A DNA stretch of 64,000 nt. Origin: an uncultured Campylobacter sp. GTDB lineage: Bacteria > Campylobacterota > Campylobacteria > Campylobacterales > Campylobacteraceae. A program made the position numbers and the translations under genes. Positions 42,857 through 52,688 of this stretch are shown here, one piece after another (the first letter of the stretch is position 1; every line of letters starts with the position of its first letter). The DNA lies in assembly GCF_905372745.1 (NCBI RefSeq), contig NZ_CAJPQR010000010.1:1-64000 (forward strand). The letters are read 5' to 3'. Under the pieces are notes generated by a model. The model ran no database searches and was not told the origin of the DNA. It saw only the letters and a program-made list of their open reading frames with translations.

Positions 42857-44488
42857 ATGAACGAAGCTCAAATTTCGCTAGCAGGCAAGATCGCGGACGC
42901 GCTCAAGCGCCTGATTGCAGGCAAACTAGACTCCCAGTACAAGGGCGAGACGCCGTATTCACAGTGCCGCGTACAGGAGGGATATTTTGATTTTTTAGGC
43001 GTGGAGTGCCGCAAATCTCGCATCAAGCTCTACCTCCACGACTTTGACGCAGATAGCCTTAGAGCCGATGCGCCCGAAGTGGACGAGCTAGAGCGCGAGG
43101 AGTTTGAGGAGATTGCCCCACTTATCGCAAAGAGCGTTGAGGAGGAGTTTTTGGCCGAAGCAAATCTGCCGTTTTTTGCGTATAAGCTGGATCTGGCGGT
43201 CAAATTTGAAGGTGCGAGCGGGAGCTTGGCACAGCGCAGCTGCGAGCATAAATTTTACTTTGAAAACACTGCGCGAAAAGCTGAGCTAAAGCGCAAAATA
43301 GATGATTATATAGACGAGCTCATCATCCGCCGCGATAAAAAGATCAAAGACGGCCGCGAGATTTTCGTGTTTATGGACCGCATTTTCGATCTTTCGCTTA
43401 TGGATTACGACGAAGCGGCGCTAACGGCGCTGCTTGAGCGGGTTATCGCCGCGGTGCAAGACGTCAAAAACAGGCGGCTTTTGGGGGATTTTATCATCGC
43501 GCTAGAGAATAATCTGCGGCGCTGGAAAGAGGAGAAATTTCTGCCGAAATTTTATGATATCAGCGATAACGGCTGGAGCAAGAGCTATAAGCTCAAAAAG
43601 GATTTTGCGCCCCAAAATGCGGGCGCTGGCGAGCTTGCGCTTTTCGTGCGGGCGGCGTTTTGGCGGATCAAATTTAAGCGCTACGCCTGGGACGTGGATT
43701 TTGCGCGCAAGGATTTGGAGTGCGCGGCTAAAATTTTCGGTTCGGCGCAGGCGCAAAAGTATTTAGACTGCGGCACAGGCGAGCTAGACGAAAGCCTAAC
43801 GAGTTTTAAAGACGCGGACGTAGAGTGCGCCGCAAACGATGTTTTTGCGCAAATTAGCGTAAAAATCAAAAACGAAACGCCTCAGGCTTACAAAAAGGCG
43901 CTAATCTTTATCGTAAATCTGCTGCGTGCGGGCTTTGCGGCTAGCTACGCCGTTAAATTTAGCTCAAAAGCGGATAAAGCCTATCTGCCGGTAAAAGGGC
44001 TTGAAAAGACGCAGACGCACCGATTTTTCGCTACCGCGCTAGCGCATGAGGTAGACTCGGAGCTTGAGCTTTATGCCAAAGAGGCTCTAAGGCATAAATA
44101 CGAATTTTACGCCGATATAAACGACGAAAAGTGCCTAATGACGGGCAGTTACGCGGTATTTGGCCTTGCGCTAAAAAGCGAGAAATATTTCGCGCTAGCT
44201 AAGCAGTATTTTAAAAACGTAGACGACGAACATCAAAGCGCGCATATAAAATTTATCGAGGCTTTTATCGATAAATACGGCGTTAGCGCGCAGAGCTTGG
44301 ACGTATTGGTCGATGCCTTCTCATCGTATCAGGATGATAAAATTTATAAAAATTTACGTGCGCTAATGGACGAACCTACTAACAAAGCCCTGTTTTTGTG
44401 CGCTCTTGAGAACCTAAAAGGTTATAAAAAGGAAAATGCTGCGTATGCGGCCTGGGGACGGGGCTGGGAGAAGGAAATTTCTGGTTGA
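42857..44488 (+). CDS. Large unrecognised cytoplasmic protein inserted next to cprRS
   Basis: A 543-residue soluble protein, acidic, rich in Ala, Leu and Lys, with no signal peptide or membrane helix; mostly helical. Segments such as FVFMDRIFDLSLMDYDEAAL and AVRFG-like helical repeats in the last 150 residues suggest a helical-repeat fold. I recall a distant likeness to DUF6138-type proteins, but cannot confirm it. AAAAGGACG precedes the ATG. The stop is followed by a degraded R1 repeat and a partial MITE-like element. Possibly an accessory gene or a toxin-immunity type protein; no function is shown. Confidence 0.75.
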   Translation: MNEAQISLAGKIADALKRLIAGKLDSQYKGETPYSQCRVQEGYFDFLGVECRKSRIKLYLHDFDADSLRADAPEVDELEREEFEEIAPLIAKSVEEEFLAEANLPFFAYKLDLAVKFEGASGSLAQRSCEHKFYFENTARKAELKRKIDDYIDELIIRRDKKIKDGREIFVFMDRIFDLSLMDYDEAALTALLERVIAAVQDVKNRRLLGDFIIALENNLRRWKEEKFLPKFYDISDNGWSKSYKLKKDFAPQNAGAGELALFVRAAFWRIKFKRYAWDVDFARKDLECAAKIFGSAQAQKYLDCGTGELDESLTSFKDADVECAANDVFAQISVKIKNETPQAYKKALIFIVNLLRAGFAASYAVKFSSKADKAYLPVKGLEKTQTHRFFATALAHEVDSELELYAKEALRHKYEFYADINDEKCLMTGSYAVFGLALKSEKYFALAKQYFKNVDDEHQSAHIKFIEAFIDKYGVSAQSLDVLVDAFSSYQDDKIYKNLRALMDEPTNKALFLCALENLKGYKKENAAYAAWGRGWEKEISG

Positions 44489-44494
44489 TTGCGA

Positions 44495-44547
44495 TTTTAC
44501 AGGCTTGTCTCTTGCACATATTGACTTTTTACGCTCAAATTTGGAGC
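44495..44547 (+). repeat. Copy E, degraded R1 repeat behind the 543-residue gene
   Basis: Shortly after the stop come GGCTTGTCTCTT and then TTTTTACGCTCAAATTTGGA, the two ends of R1 with the middle deleted. The order and strand relation to the gene are the same as in the other copies. Confidence 0.45.
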
Positions 44548-44557
44548 CAATTTTACT

Positions 44558-44692
44558 AAATTTGACGAACCGAGACCCAAGTCTTGAAAGCGCCAAATTT
44601 GAGTGAGTTAAATTTGGCGCTATTTTTTATGTTAAGAAGGAAGGAATTTGAACTACGCTCTGCTTGCAGCTAAGAGCAAAGCGAAGCAAAAA
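44558..44692 (-). mobile_element. Copy E, partial MITE-like element
   Basis: One end is present (AAATTTGACGAACCGAGACC then CAAGTCTTGAAAGCGCC, 44558-44594), matching the inverted-repeat ends of copies A and C. The AGCTGCAAGCAGAGCGTA block lies in reverse orientation at about 44654-44671. The second end and most of the core are missing. The end also forms a terminator hairpin. Confidence 0.5.
44589..44628 (+). terminator. Strong intrinsic terminator
   Basis: AGCGCCAAATTT, 9-base loop, AAATTTGGCGCT: a 12-bp perfect stem followed by ATTTTTT. It lies about 100 bases after the 543-residue gene, before cprR. It sits inside the partial MITE copy, so the element may supply a terminator. Confidence 0.75.
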
Positions 44693-44776
44693 TCATTTAA
44701 AGGCGCGCAGGAAACTAGCCGCGCTCGCCATTAAAAATTTAGTCAAAACTCGCTATAATCCCCCAAAGGACATAAA

Positions 44777-45469
44777 ATGATAAAAATTCTGATGATAGAA
44801 GACGATTTAGAGCTAGCTGAAATTTTGACCGAGTTTTTAGCTAAAAGCGATATGGACGTAAAGACGGCAGAGGAGCCGTATATCGGACTTTCGACGCTAA
44901 ACGTAGAAAAATTCGACCTCGTGATCTTAGATCTCACGCTGCCGGGACTTGACGGCCTAGAAGTGTGCAAAGAGATCCGCAAGCGCCACGACGTGCCCAT
45001 CATCATCTCAAGCGCGCGCCACGATATCACCGACAAAGTAAACGCCCTAGATAACGGCGCGGACGATTATCTACCAAAGCCTTACGACCCGCAGGAACTA
45101 CTTGCTCGTATCAAAAGCCATCTGCGCCGCCAAAGCGCGGTAGCGGGCGCAAATTTAAGCGGCACAAAGGAGCCTGCGCGCGAGAAAGATATCGCGGTAG
45201 ATGATTTTAAGCACGTCATCACGCTAAAAGGCGAGCCGTTAAATTTGACCGCGGCGGAGTACGACATCCTAAAATACATGCTTCAAAAAGAAGGCGGCGC
45301 GATCACTCGCGAGGAGTTCATCTACAACTGCGCGAGCATCAGCGAGGACTCGACAAATAAGAGCATCGACGTCATCATCGGGCGCATCAGAGGCAAGCTA
45401 GGCGACGACCCCAAAGAGCCAAGATACATCCACGCTATCCGCGGTATCGGCTACAAGCTAATGCAGTAA
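44777..45469 (+). CDS. cprR: OmpR-family response regulator CprR
   Basis: A 230-residue two-component regulator. Receiver domain with acidic pocket IEDDLE (8-12) and phospho-acceptor Asp52 (ILDLTLPG); the conserved Lys is in LPKPYDPQELLARI. The C-terminal winged helix includes LNLTAAEYDILKYMLQKEGG and GIGYKLMQ at the end. By position beside htrA it matches CprR (Cj1227c), an essential regulator of biofilm and planktonic growth; the name rests on this context. AAAGGA precedes the ATG. Its partner kinase starts 20 bases later. Confidence 0.88.
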   Translation: MIKILMIEDDLELAEILTEFLAKSDMDVKTAEEPYIGLSTLNVEKFDLVILDLTLPGLDGLEVCKEIRKRHDVPIIISSARHDITDKVNALDNGADDYLPKPYDPQELLARIKSHLRRQSAVAGANLSGTKEPAREKDIAVDDFKHVITLKGEPLNLTAAEYDILKYMLQKEGGAITREEFIYNCASISEDSTNKSIDVIIGRIRGKLGDDPKEPRYIHAIRGIGYKLMQ

Positions 45470-45489
45470 ATTTGACATAAAGCCCGCAA

Positions 45490-46728
45490 ATGAAACGCTC
45501 ATCGGTTTTTTACACTATCACTTTTATCTTTGCGCTTGCGCTAACAAGCATCTTTTTAGCATTTTTGTGGCTGATGGACTACGACAAGCAAAACTACGCG
45601 CGCGAGCTAAACGCCAAGTACTCCACGATCGCTAGAAATCAGCTCTTTTTGATGAGCGGTATCATAAACGAAAAAGAGTACGAGCGTCAAACGGGCGACT
45701 TTAAGATGCCTGAGATCACGAACGAACAGCAAAAAGAGGAGATCCTGGCAAACGCAACCGTGCTTGAGGAGATCTCTGCAGACATCGGCTCTAGCGCCAT
45801 CATGATCTATCAAAATCACCACTATCTAAAAGTCCAGCACGTGGATAAAACCCTGCTTTTAAAGGATAACGACTATCAACCATACCGCTACGACATCATC
45901 AAGATTATCTTTTTGCTAGTTGCGATCATACTTCTGGCCGCTTACGTTTTTGTTATCAGAAAGCTAAAACCGCTAAGAAAACTAAAGCGCCAGATAGCCA
46001 AATTTGCCGCGGGCGAGATCGACGAAGTACAAAACATCAGCAGCGGTAACGACGAGATTTCCGAGGTTGCGGAAGCGTTTTACGACGCGGTTTGTCAGAT
46101 TAAAAATTTAAACGCGTCGCGCAAGCTATTTTTAAGAAACATAATGCACGAGCTAAAAACGCCGATCACCAAAGGCCGCCTAGCCGCCGAAATGATCGAA
46201 AAAAACAAAAACCAAGAGCGACTCGTATCGGTGTTTATAAAACTCGAAAATCTCATAAATGAATTTGCCGCCGTCGAGCAAGTCACCTCAAACATCGCGC
46301 TAAATAACACTAAAATTTGCCGTATCGACGACGTCATCGACGAGGCTCTGGATATCGCGATGGTAGATCCCGGACAGGTTACTATTAGCAAGCTAGAGGA
46401 TGTGAACCTAAACGCGGACTTTAAGCTGCTAGCTATCGCCGCAAAAAACATGATAGATAACGCTCTAAAATACTCTCCAAACAAGCATGTAAACATAACT
46501 ATCACGCGAGAGTCGATCAAATTTATCAACGAAGGCGAGCGGCTGTCAAAGGAACTACGCCACTACGTCGAGCCATTTACCAAGGGCGAAAGCGCGCAAA
46601 AAAGCTTCGGTCTGGGGCTCTACATCGTGGAAAATATAATCAAAGCACATAAGCTAACTCTAAGCTACGAATACAAAAACGGACTAAACGTATTTAGCTT
46701 TGAAAACCTGCAAAATATCGCGGCGTAG
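45490..46728 (+). CDS. cprS: Sensor histidine kinase CprS
   Basis: A 412-residue membrane kinase. Two TM helices (about 9-29 and 136-156) flank a periplasmic sensor; a HAMP segment follows (KPLRKLKRQIAKFAAGEIDE). The phospho-acceptor is His220 in RNIMHELKTPITK; N box MIDNALKYSPN and G boxes (KSFGLGLYIVENII) are present. It should phosphorylate CprR. The ATG has a weak ribosome site, consistent with coupling to cprR. Confidence 0.88.
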   Translation: MKRSSVFYTITFIFALALTSIFLAFLWLMDYDKQNYARELNAKYSTIARNQLFLMSGIINEKEYERQTGDFKMPEITNEQQKEEILANATVLEEISADIGSSAIMIYQNHHYLKVQHVDKTLLLKDNDYQPYRYDIIKIIFLLVAIILLAAYVFVIRKLKPLRKLKRQIAKFAAGEIDEVQNISSGNDEISEVAEAFYDAVCQIKNLNASRKLFLRNIMHELKTPITKGRLAAEMIEKNKNQERLVSVFIKLENLINEFAAVEQVTSNIALNNTKICRIDDVIDEALDIAMVDPGQVTISKLEDVNLNADFKLLAIAAKNMIDNALKYSPNKHVNITITRESIKFINEGERLSKELRHYVEPFTKGESAQKSFGLGLYIVENIIKAHKLTLSYEYKNGLNVFSFENLQNIAA

Positions 46729-46950
46729 AAGTAAATTTGAGCATTTTGTAAAATTTGCGGCACGCGAGGTAAATTTGAGCTGAAATTTAAAGCGAGCCGC
46801 TTTTTCTGAAATTTAAAATTCGGCGTATCGTTGCGACCAATCAAACGCCAAATTTTGAGCTACAAATTTGGCGCTCGTTTTAAATTTGCATCCGGTTAAA
46901 TTTAGCCGCTCCTCGCTACTCATAATAAAAAGACTTTACGGGCGCGAAAT

Positions 46951-47613
46951 TTAGAGCCCCGCCTCTTTGCACAGCGCGTAAAAATCAACTTCGCCGCCGC
47001 GAGATTTAAACTCAAAATAGCACTCGTAAAGCTTTACGAAGTATTCAAACTCTAAATTTAGCCGCGCGCTTATCTCGTGTTTTTCTCTTACGTCGCGGGC
47101 TTCGCTGGTTAGCTGCTCGTAGTATGCGCGCTCGATCAGGCAGCCCTCGGGAAAATGGTGCGCACCCCAGTCTAGCGCGTCTAATAGCATGCAAAAATAT
47201 AACTCCACGGTTCGCGCGTCGCAGCGCTCGTGGCGATATGCACGGCGCAAAAGCTCGTCCCCACCAAGCTCATGCAAACCGCGCATGCAAATCTGATACG
47301 CCCAGCGCAGATGCGGCATTTCGCCTGCGATACAGCGCCTTTTTAGATACTCGCCGACTAGTTCGCCGAGCTCAAACGGTAGTTCGCCGTTGCCGCGGTT
47401 TTTTAGATTTTTTAGCTCGCTTTGGTCTTCGTCTAAAATTTCGCGGCAAAGTTCACCCAGCGCATAGTCCCGCTGCGCCTCGCTAAACTCGCTTTTAAAT
47501 TTACCAACGGCGCCCTTTAGATGCTCGTTTGCCCGCTTTTTTAGCCCGGCATCATAGAGCCTTAGGTATTCGCGCAGCTCAAATTTTAGCCGGCCAAAAG
47601 TGTCCGTTTGCAT
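46951..47613 (-). CDS. Unrecognised 220-residue helical protein
   Basis: Acidic, mostly helical, cysteine-bearing cytoplasmic protein with no signal peptide. The central part (LVGEYLKRRCIAGEMPHLRW AYQICMRG) resembles nothing I know. AAGGAAC precedes the ATG. It lies alone, opposite to cprS. Possibly an accessory or immunity-type gene like its neighbours. Confidence 0.65.
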   Translation of the reverse strand: MQTDTFGRLKFELREYLRLYDAGLKKRANEHLKGAVGKFKSEFSEAQRDYALGELCREILDEDQSELKNLKNRGNGELPFELGELVGEYLKRRCIAGEMPHLRWAYQICMRGLHELGGDELLRRAYRHERCDARTVELYFCMLLDALDWGAHHFPEGCLIERAYYEQLTSEARDVREKHEISARLNLEFEYFVKLYECYFEFKSRGGEVDFYALCKEAGL

Positions 47614-47636
47614 TTAGTTCCTTTAGAAGTGTAAAT

Positions 47637-47923
47637 TTAGCGAGTTAAAACAATAACCTCGTCGCACTCAAACGCGACCTGTCGCCCCGCCAGATACAGC
47701 TTGAAATAGGGCTTTAAAAAGTCCGCCTGCGTAGATCGGCATTATACGAGCTTGTAGCAAAGCCGTCTTGTAGCGGCGCAAACACCGCCCGCACACCCGC
47801 TCCGTCAGGCATAAAACACTGAAAAAGCCCGTAAAGCTTATCCTGTAAATCGATCCCTTCGCAATCTAAATCAATATCCAGTCCCGCCGCCTCGGCAATG
47901 CGGTGCGCATACTCGATCGTCAT
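47637..47923 (-). pseudogene. Frameshifted small gene
   Basis: The open frame from ATG 47923 (GGGAGAAAATG, good ribosome site) codes for 69 residues (MTIEYAHRIAEAAGLDIDLD ...) and stops at 47714. A different frame starting about 47740 encodes ADFLKPYFKLYLAGRQVAFE and ECDEVIVLTR, a protein-like C-terminus, and stops at TAA 47637-47639. The likely original protein was about 95 residues. One base gained, or two lost, near 47740-47755 explains it. Not recognised as a family. It could be a sequencing error. Confidence 0.5.
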
Positions 47924-48394
47924 TTTCTCCCAAATTTGGATTAAATTTTGAGCATTATACCTTAAAGGGTCTCAAATTTTTGCTTGCAAATTGATACAAT
48001 TCATTTTAAAACGGCAGTAGAATATGGCGTAAATTTAGCATAAGTGCCGACCGTAAGCATGGCTTTCTAAATGCCGTAAATAAAATTTAGCACTATCGCA
48101 GCACGACAAAACCTAGACAAACTTACGGCTACTACTTGGTTGCGGATACCTTACACGATGTACAATTTCTAGTTTGGAGAGTCAATTTGACACCGACGGC
48201 GGCTTAAATTTAAAAAACTTACACGCACGAGAATAAAAACTCGAACGAAAATAATTTAAAACGGCGTATTTTTATATAAATAAAATTTTACCGCTTTTTA
48301 CGTAATTCAAAAAATAGACGAGCCAACGCGGTCAAAACGGCAAATTTTATTCGCTCAAATTTAACGCAAAAGCATTTTGGCTAAAATGCCGAAT
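47924..48394. other. 470 bp gap before the LolCE-type permease gene
   Basis: No gene recognised on either strand; AT-rich with AAATTT words. No repeat R1 or MITE copy is present. Confidence 0.5.
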
Positions 48395-49591
48395 TTATTC
48401 ATTCCTAAGCGTTTCAAGCACGTTTATCTGTGCGGCTTTTTTGGCCGGATAAAACGACGAAAACGCTACGATGACGATAGCTCCGACCAAGATCATAGCA
48501 AGATCTAGCAAGGATAGCTCCATAGGAAGCTTCGCGCTGCCGTAGACGTCGGCCGGCAAATTTACGATATCAAAGCTGCCGAGCAACCACACGCCAAAGA
48601 GTCCGAGCCCGAGCCCAAACACTATCCCGCCCCCGCCTATCGTAGCACCGAGAGCAAAAAAGCTCTTTTTGATCTCGGCCTTGCTAGCACCGAGCGAGAG
48701 CAGTAGCGCGATCTCTTGGCGGCGGTTCATAACGGTCATAAGTAGCGAGCTTATGATATTTAGCGAGGCAACCAGGATGATGAGCATCAAAACGATGAAA
48801 AGCGCGCGTTTTTCAAGCGCCAAAGCGGAGAAAAAGTTGCCGTTTTGTTGCCACCAGCCGATGGCTTTTTGCCCCAATCGCAGCTCGCGCGAGATCTTTT
48901 CGATGTCGGCGAACGGATCATTTGAAAACACGTGTATACCGTCAAATTTGCCCTCATCGTACTCGAGTATCTTGCGTAGCGCCTCCACGCTCGTGTAGAG
49001 GTAGCTTTTATCGTAAGCAACGAGCCCCGAGCTAAACGAGCTCACGACGTCAAAGCGCTTCATTTTAGGCGTTAGCGCAAAACCGCTCGGGTCGTTTTTA
49101 GTAAAAATGAGCGTGAGTTTGTCGTTTTCGTTTATCATCATCTCGTTTTTGACGCCTTGACCTACGAGCAGGCTGTATCCGTCTAGCTCACGGTTCTCAA
49201 GGCCGGCCGCAACGACCGAGTTTATCTGCTTTTCGTCGGCCGAATTTACACCAAAAAGCAGTCCGCCCTCAAAGCTATTCGCCCCCTTTATGATAACTTG
49301 ACTCATGATATATGGGCTAAATTTGAGATTCGGAAACTTTTGCTTTAGTTCGTTAACATCGCTCTCGTCGATGTTGCCGCGTATGGCGGAGAGGATCGTG
49401 ATCGGGTAGTTCATGGTAAAAAGTTTGCGCTCAAATTCCTTGTCAAAGCCGTTCATGATTGCCATCGCTACGATAAGCACCATGAGCCCGACGCCCACGC
49501 CAAGAAAAGCCAAAAGCGCTGAAAGCATGATAAAGGGCTGGGTTTTGTCAAACCGTAGATATTTGAAAAGTAGATATTTGGTTAGGTTCAT
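48395..49591 (-). CDS. LolC/LolE-type ABC transporter permease (lipoprotein release)
   Basis: A 398-residue inner-membrane permease: TM1 near the N-terminus (FIMLSALLAFLGVGVGLMVL IVAMAIMNGF), a long MacB-like periplasmic domain, then three C-terminal TMs, including the ISSLLMTVMNRRQEIALLLS LGAS coupling helix. This is the LolCE layout that extracts mature lipoproteins from the inner membrane. It is next to secA and lolA (C. jejuni Cj0941c-Cj0943), which supports a Lol role. The ATPase LolD is not in the window. Confidence 0.9.
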   Translation of the reverse strand: MNLTKYLLFKYLRFDKTQPFIMLSALLAFLGVGVGLMVLIVAMAIMNGFDKEFERKLFTMNYPITILSAIRGNIDESDVNELKQKFPNLKFSPYIMSQVIIKGANSFEGGLLFGVNSADEKQINSVVAAGLENRELDGYSLLVGQGVKNEMMINENDKLTLIFTKNDPSGFALTPKMKRFDVVSSFSSGLVAYDKSYLYTSVEALRKILEYDEGKFDGIHVFSNDPFADIEKISRELRLGQKAIGWWQQNGNFFSALALEKRALFIVLMLIILVASLNIISSLLMTVMNRRQEIALLLSLGASKAEIKKSFFALGATIGGGGIVFGLGLGLFGVWLLGSFDIVNLPADVYGSAKLPMELSLLDLAMILVGAIVIVAFSSFYPAKKAAQINVLETLRNE

Positions 49592-50015
49592 TTGATTTTC
49601 CGTTGTTTAAATTTGGGCTTTTTGCACCTTTTGATTTTATTTATAGGCAAAGGTTTTGCTTTTTTGCTCGCCTATAAATTCGGTGCACGTTTTTATTTTT
49701 CTCGCCGTTAATTTTTCAAAGTCCGTTTCAGCTGGGTTTTTTGATCAAATTTATAGCTCACCTTTTAAATTTATTATATTTTAGGGGCTTCTTGCTACTT
49801 AGATTTTACTTTGGGCGCAAGTTTTAAATTTGTCAAATTCGGCGCGCTTAAAATTTGCTCGATTGGGCGGTAAATTTTAAAGTCGCTTGTAAGTTTTAAA
49901 TCTAAAAATACGCCGTAAAAAAGCGGCGTAAATTTTACAAAAACAAGCACGCCGCCGCAAAAACAGCAGCGAGCTTAAATGCAAAATTTAATAAGCCGCC
50001 GCCAAAACCCAAAAG
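49592..50015. other. 424 bp gap between secA and the permease gene
   Basis: No gene or RNA seen. AT-rich, many AAATTT words, and short inverted GCCGCC/GGCGGC-like stretches near 49935-50000 that may terminate secA. Confidence 0.45.
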
Positions 50016-52601
50016 CTAAATTTTATCCCAATCCTCCGCAAAAGCTCCTTTTTTAGGCCCGCTCTTGCCGTGACAGTCTTTGTATTTTTTACCGCTTCCG
50101 CACGGGCACGGGTCGTTTCTGGACACTTTTTTGCCGGGCTTTTCTTCACTCTCGGGCGCGCTAATAGCCTCGCTATCTTGCGCTTCTTGCGGCGCAGACT
50201 CTATAGGCTCGGAGAAGCTTAAGCGCACGGCCGTTAGCAGCTTGATGCTTTCAAATTTGATGCGGCTAACGAGCTCCATAAAGAGATTAAAGCTCTCTTT
50301 TTTATACTCGGTGAGCGGGTCTTTTTGGTTGTAGCCGCGCAGTCCGATGCCGGTTTTTAGGATGTCCATCTGATATAGATGCTCGCGCCACGCGGTATCT
50401 AACACCTGCAGGCAAAGCACCTTTTCTAGGTATTTGCGCTGACCCTCGCCTATGACGCCCATTTTTTCCTCGTAGTCGGCTTCAAATTTGGCCGTTATCT
50501 TCTCGGCAAGCTCGGCGTAGTCGAGATCTTTTAGCTCATCCGGCTGCATGAATGCGCCGTTTGAGATTATCACGGAGCTTAGTTTTTCGAGATTGTATTC
50601 GCTCTTTGGCTCGCCTGCGTAAATTTCGGCCTGAGCTAGCAGATGCTCGACAAATTCGGCGCGATTTTGTTTGATCTTTTCGCTGACTTCAAAATTCGGA
50701 TCAAGAAGCTCGTTTCTAAATTTATACACGGTTTTTCTCTGCTCGTTTGCGACGTCGTCGTATTCAAGGATATGTTTTCTTGATTCAAAGTGCAAACTCT
50801 CGACCTTTTTTTGCGCGTTTTCGACGGCTCTAGTGACCATTTTCGAGTCGATGCTTTCGCCCTCTTCGATACCAAGGCGCGTCATTATCGCCTTGATGCG
50901 GTCGCTGCCAAATATTCTAAGCAGATTATCCTCAAGGCTTAGATAAAAGCGGCTAACTCCCGGATCGCCCTGACGTCCCGCGCGACCTCGCAGCTGGTTA
51001 TCGATACGGCGGCTTTCGTGCCTTTCGGTGCCGATGATATATAGACCGCCCAGAGCCCGCACCTCGTCGTCGATACGGATATCTACGCCGCGTCCAGCCA
51101 TGTTCGTAGCGATCGTAACCGCGCCGCGAGCGCCGGCTTGAGCGATGATCTCGGCCTCTTTTTCGTGATTTTTAGCGTTTAGCACGGAGTGAGGGATCTT
51201 TTCTTTCACGAGCAGGTTGTGCAGATTTTCGCTCTTTTCGATCGAGGCGGTACCCACAAGTACGGGCTGACCGCGGTCGTGAGCCTTTTTGATCTCGTCG
51301 ATCACGGCTTTAAATTTCTCATTTTCGGTTTTATAGATGAGATCGTTGTTGTCTTTTCTGATAACCGGCACGTTTGTCGGGATCGATACGACGTCAAGCT
51401 TGTAAATTTGCGAAAACTCCGTCGCCTCCGTCTGCGCCGTACCCGTCATGCCCGATAGTTTTTTGTAAAGCCTAAAGTAGTTTTGAAATGTAATATCTGC
51501 TAGCGTTTGGCTCTCTTCTTGGATTTTTACGCCTTCTTTAGCCTCGAGCGCTTGGTGCAAGCCCTCGCTAAATCTTCGACCTTCGCTAAGACGCCCCGTA
51601 AATTCGTCGACGATGACGACTTGACCTTCGCGAACGACGTAATGCACGTCTTTTTCAAAGAGATTGTGCGCTTTTAGAGCTTGGTCTAGGTGGTGGCTCA
51701 AAATCGCGTTTTCCATGTCGTAGAGATTTGCCACGCCAAAGAGCTTTTCAGCCTTTGAGATGCCTTCTTCGGTGATCGCTATCGTGCGGTTTTTCTCATC
51801 GACGGTAAAGTCGCCGGTGGCTTTTTCTTGCGGAGTCGCAGGCGGTTCGCCGCGCTTCATCTGGCGTGCGACTTCGTTTGCCTTGATGTAGCCATCTAGC
51901 GTGCGATTCGTAGGACCAGAGATGATGAGCGGCGTCCTCGCCTCGTCGATTAGGATACTATCGACCTCGTCCACGATGACGAAGTTATGCTCTCTTTGCA
52001 CCTTGTCTTTGAAATCCATTTTCATATTATCGCGTAGGTAGTCAAAGCCGAATTCGTTATTCGTACCGTACGTGATATCGCTGGCGTATGCCGCTTTGCG
52101 CGCTTCGTCGTCGTATTCGCCCCCTAGTATCACGCCGACGCTTAGGCCTAGAAATTTATAAATTTCGCCCATTTGCGTCGCGTCGCGTTTGGCGAGGTAG
52201 TCGTTTACCGTCACTACGTGTACGCCCTTGCCGCTCATCGCGTTTAGCACGACGGGTAGGCTTGCTACGAGGGTTTTGCCTTCGCCCGTTTTCATCTCGG
52301 CGATCTTGCCGTCGTTTAGCACCATGCCGCCGATTAGCTGAACGTCGAAATGGCGCATATTTAGCGTCCTTTTACCTACCTCACGCACGATGGCAAATAC
52401 ATCGTCCAGCAGCTCATCCTGGCTCCTTTCGCCGTTTTGTACCTGCGCTTTAAATTCGTTAAATTTAGCCTTCAGCTCATCGTCGCTCATCGCTTGATAT
52501 TTGCTTTCAAGCGAGTTTATATAGGCGACGCGTTTGAAATATTTTTTTACTTCTCTGTCGTTTTTCGTACCGAATATCTTTTGCATAAACGCCGTTATCA
52601 T
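50016..52601 (-). CDS. secA: Protein translocase ATPase SecA
   Basis: An 861-residue motor that drives proteins through SecYEG. Walker A MKTGEGKTLVA (about 102-110), DEVDSILIDEARTPLIISG (NBD1 Walker B), the preprotein cross-linking region, GTASIEKSENL and RGRAGRQGDPG (NBD2), and the C-terminal zinc-binding CPCGSGKKYKDCHG. All domains are complete. lolA is divergent 87 bases away; a shared control region is likely. Confidence 0.98.
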   Translation of the reverse strand: MITAFMQKIFGTKNDREVKKYFKRVAYINSLESKYQAMSDDELKAKFNEFKAQVQNGERSQDELLDDVFAIVREVGKRTLNMRHFDVQLIGGMVLNDGKIAEMKTGEGKTLVASLPVVLNAMSGKGVHVVTVNDYLAKRDATQMGEIYKFLGLSVGVILGGEYDDEARKAAYASDITYGTNNEFGFDYLRDNMKMDFKDKVQREHNFVIVDEVDSILIDEARTPLIISGPTNRTLDGYIKANEVARQMKRGEPPATPQEKATGDFTVDEKNRTIAITEEGISKAEKLFGVANLYDMENAILSHHLDQALKAHNLFEKDVHYVVREGQVVIVDEFTGRLSEGRRFSEGLHQALEAKEGVKIQEESQTLADITFQNYFRLYKKLSGMTGTAQTEATEFSQIYKLDVVSIPTNVPVIRKDNNDLIYKTENEKFKAVIDEIKKAHDRGQPVLVGTASIEKSENLHNLLVKEKIPHSVLNAKNHEKEAEIIAQAGARGAVTIATNMAGRGVDIRIDDEVRALGGLYIIGTERHESRRIDNQLRGRAGRQGDPGVSRFYLSLEDNLLRIFGSDRIKAIMTRLGIEEGESIDSKMVTRAVENAQKKVESLHFESRKHILEYDDVANEQRKTVYKFRNELLDPNFEVSEKIKQNRAEFVEHLLAQAEIYAGEPKSEYNLEKLSSVIISNGAFMQPDELKDLDYAELAEKITAKFEADYEEKMGVIGEGQRKYLEKVLCLQVLDTAWREHLYQMDILKTGIGLRGYNQKDPLTEYKKESFNLFMELVSRIKFESIKLLTAVRLSFSEPIESAPQEAQDSEAISAPESEEKPGKKVSRNDPCPCGSGKKYKDCHGKSGPKKGAFAEDWDKI

Positions 52602-52688
52602 TTCTAGCCTTTAAATTTTATTAAAGTTCGGATTTTAACATTTTATTATTTAAACTTAGCTAGAATTTTGTCCGGTAAAGGAAAATAT

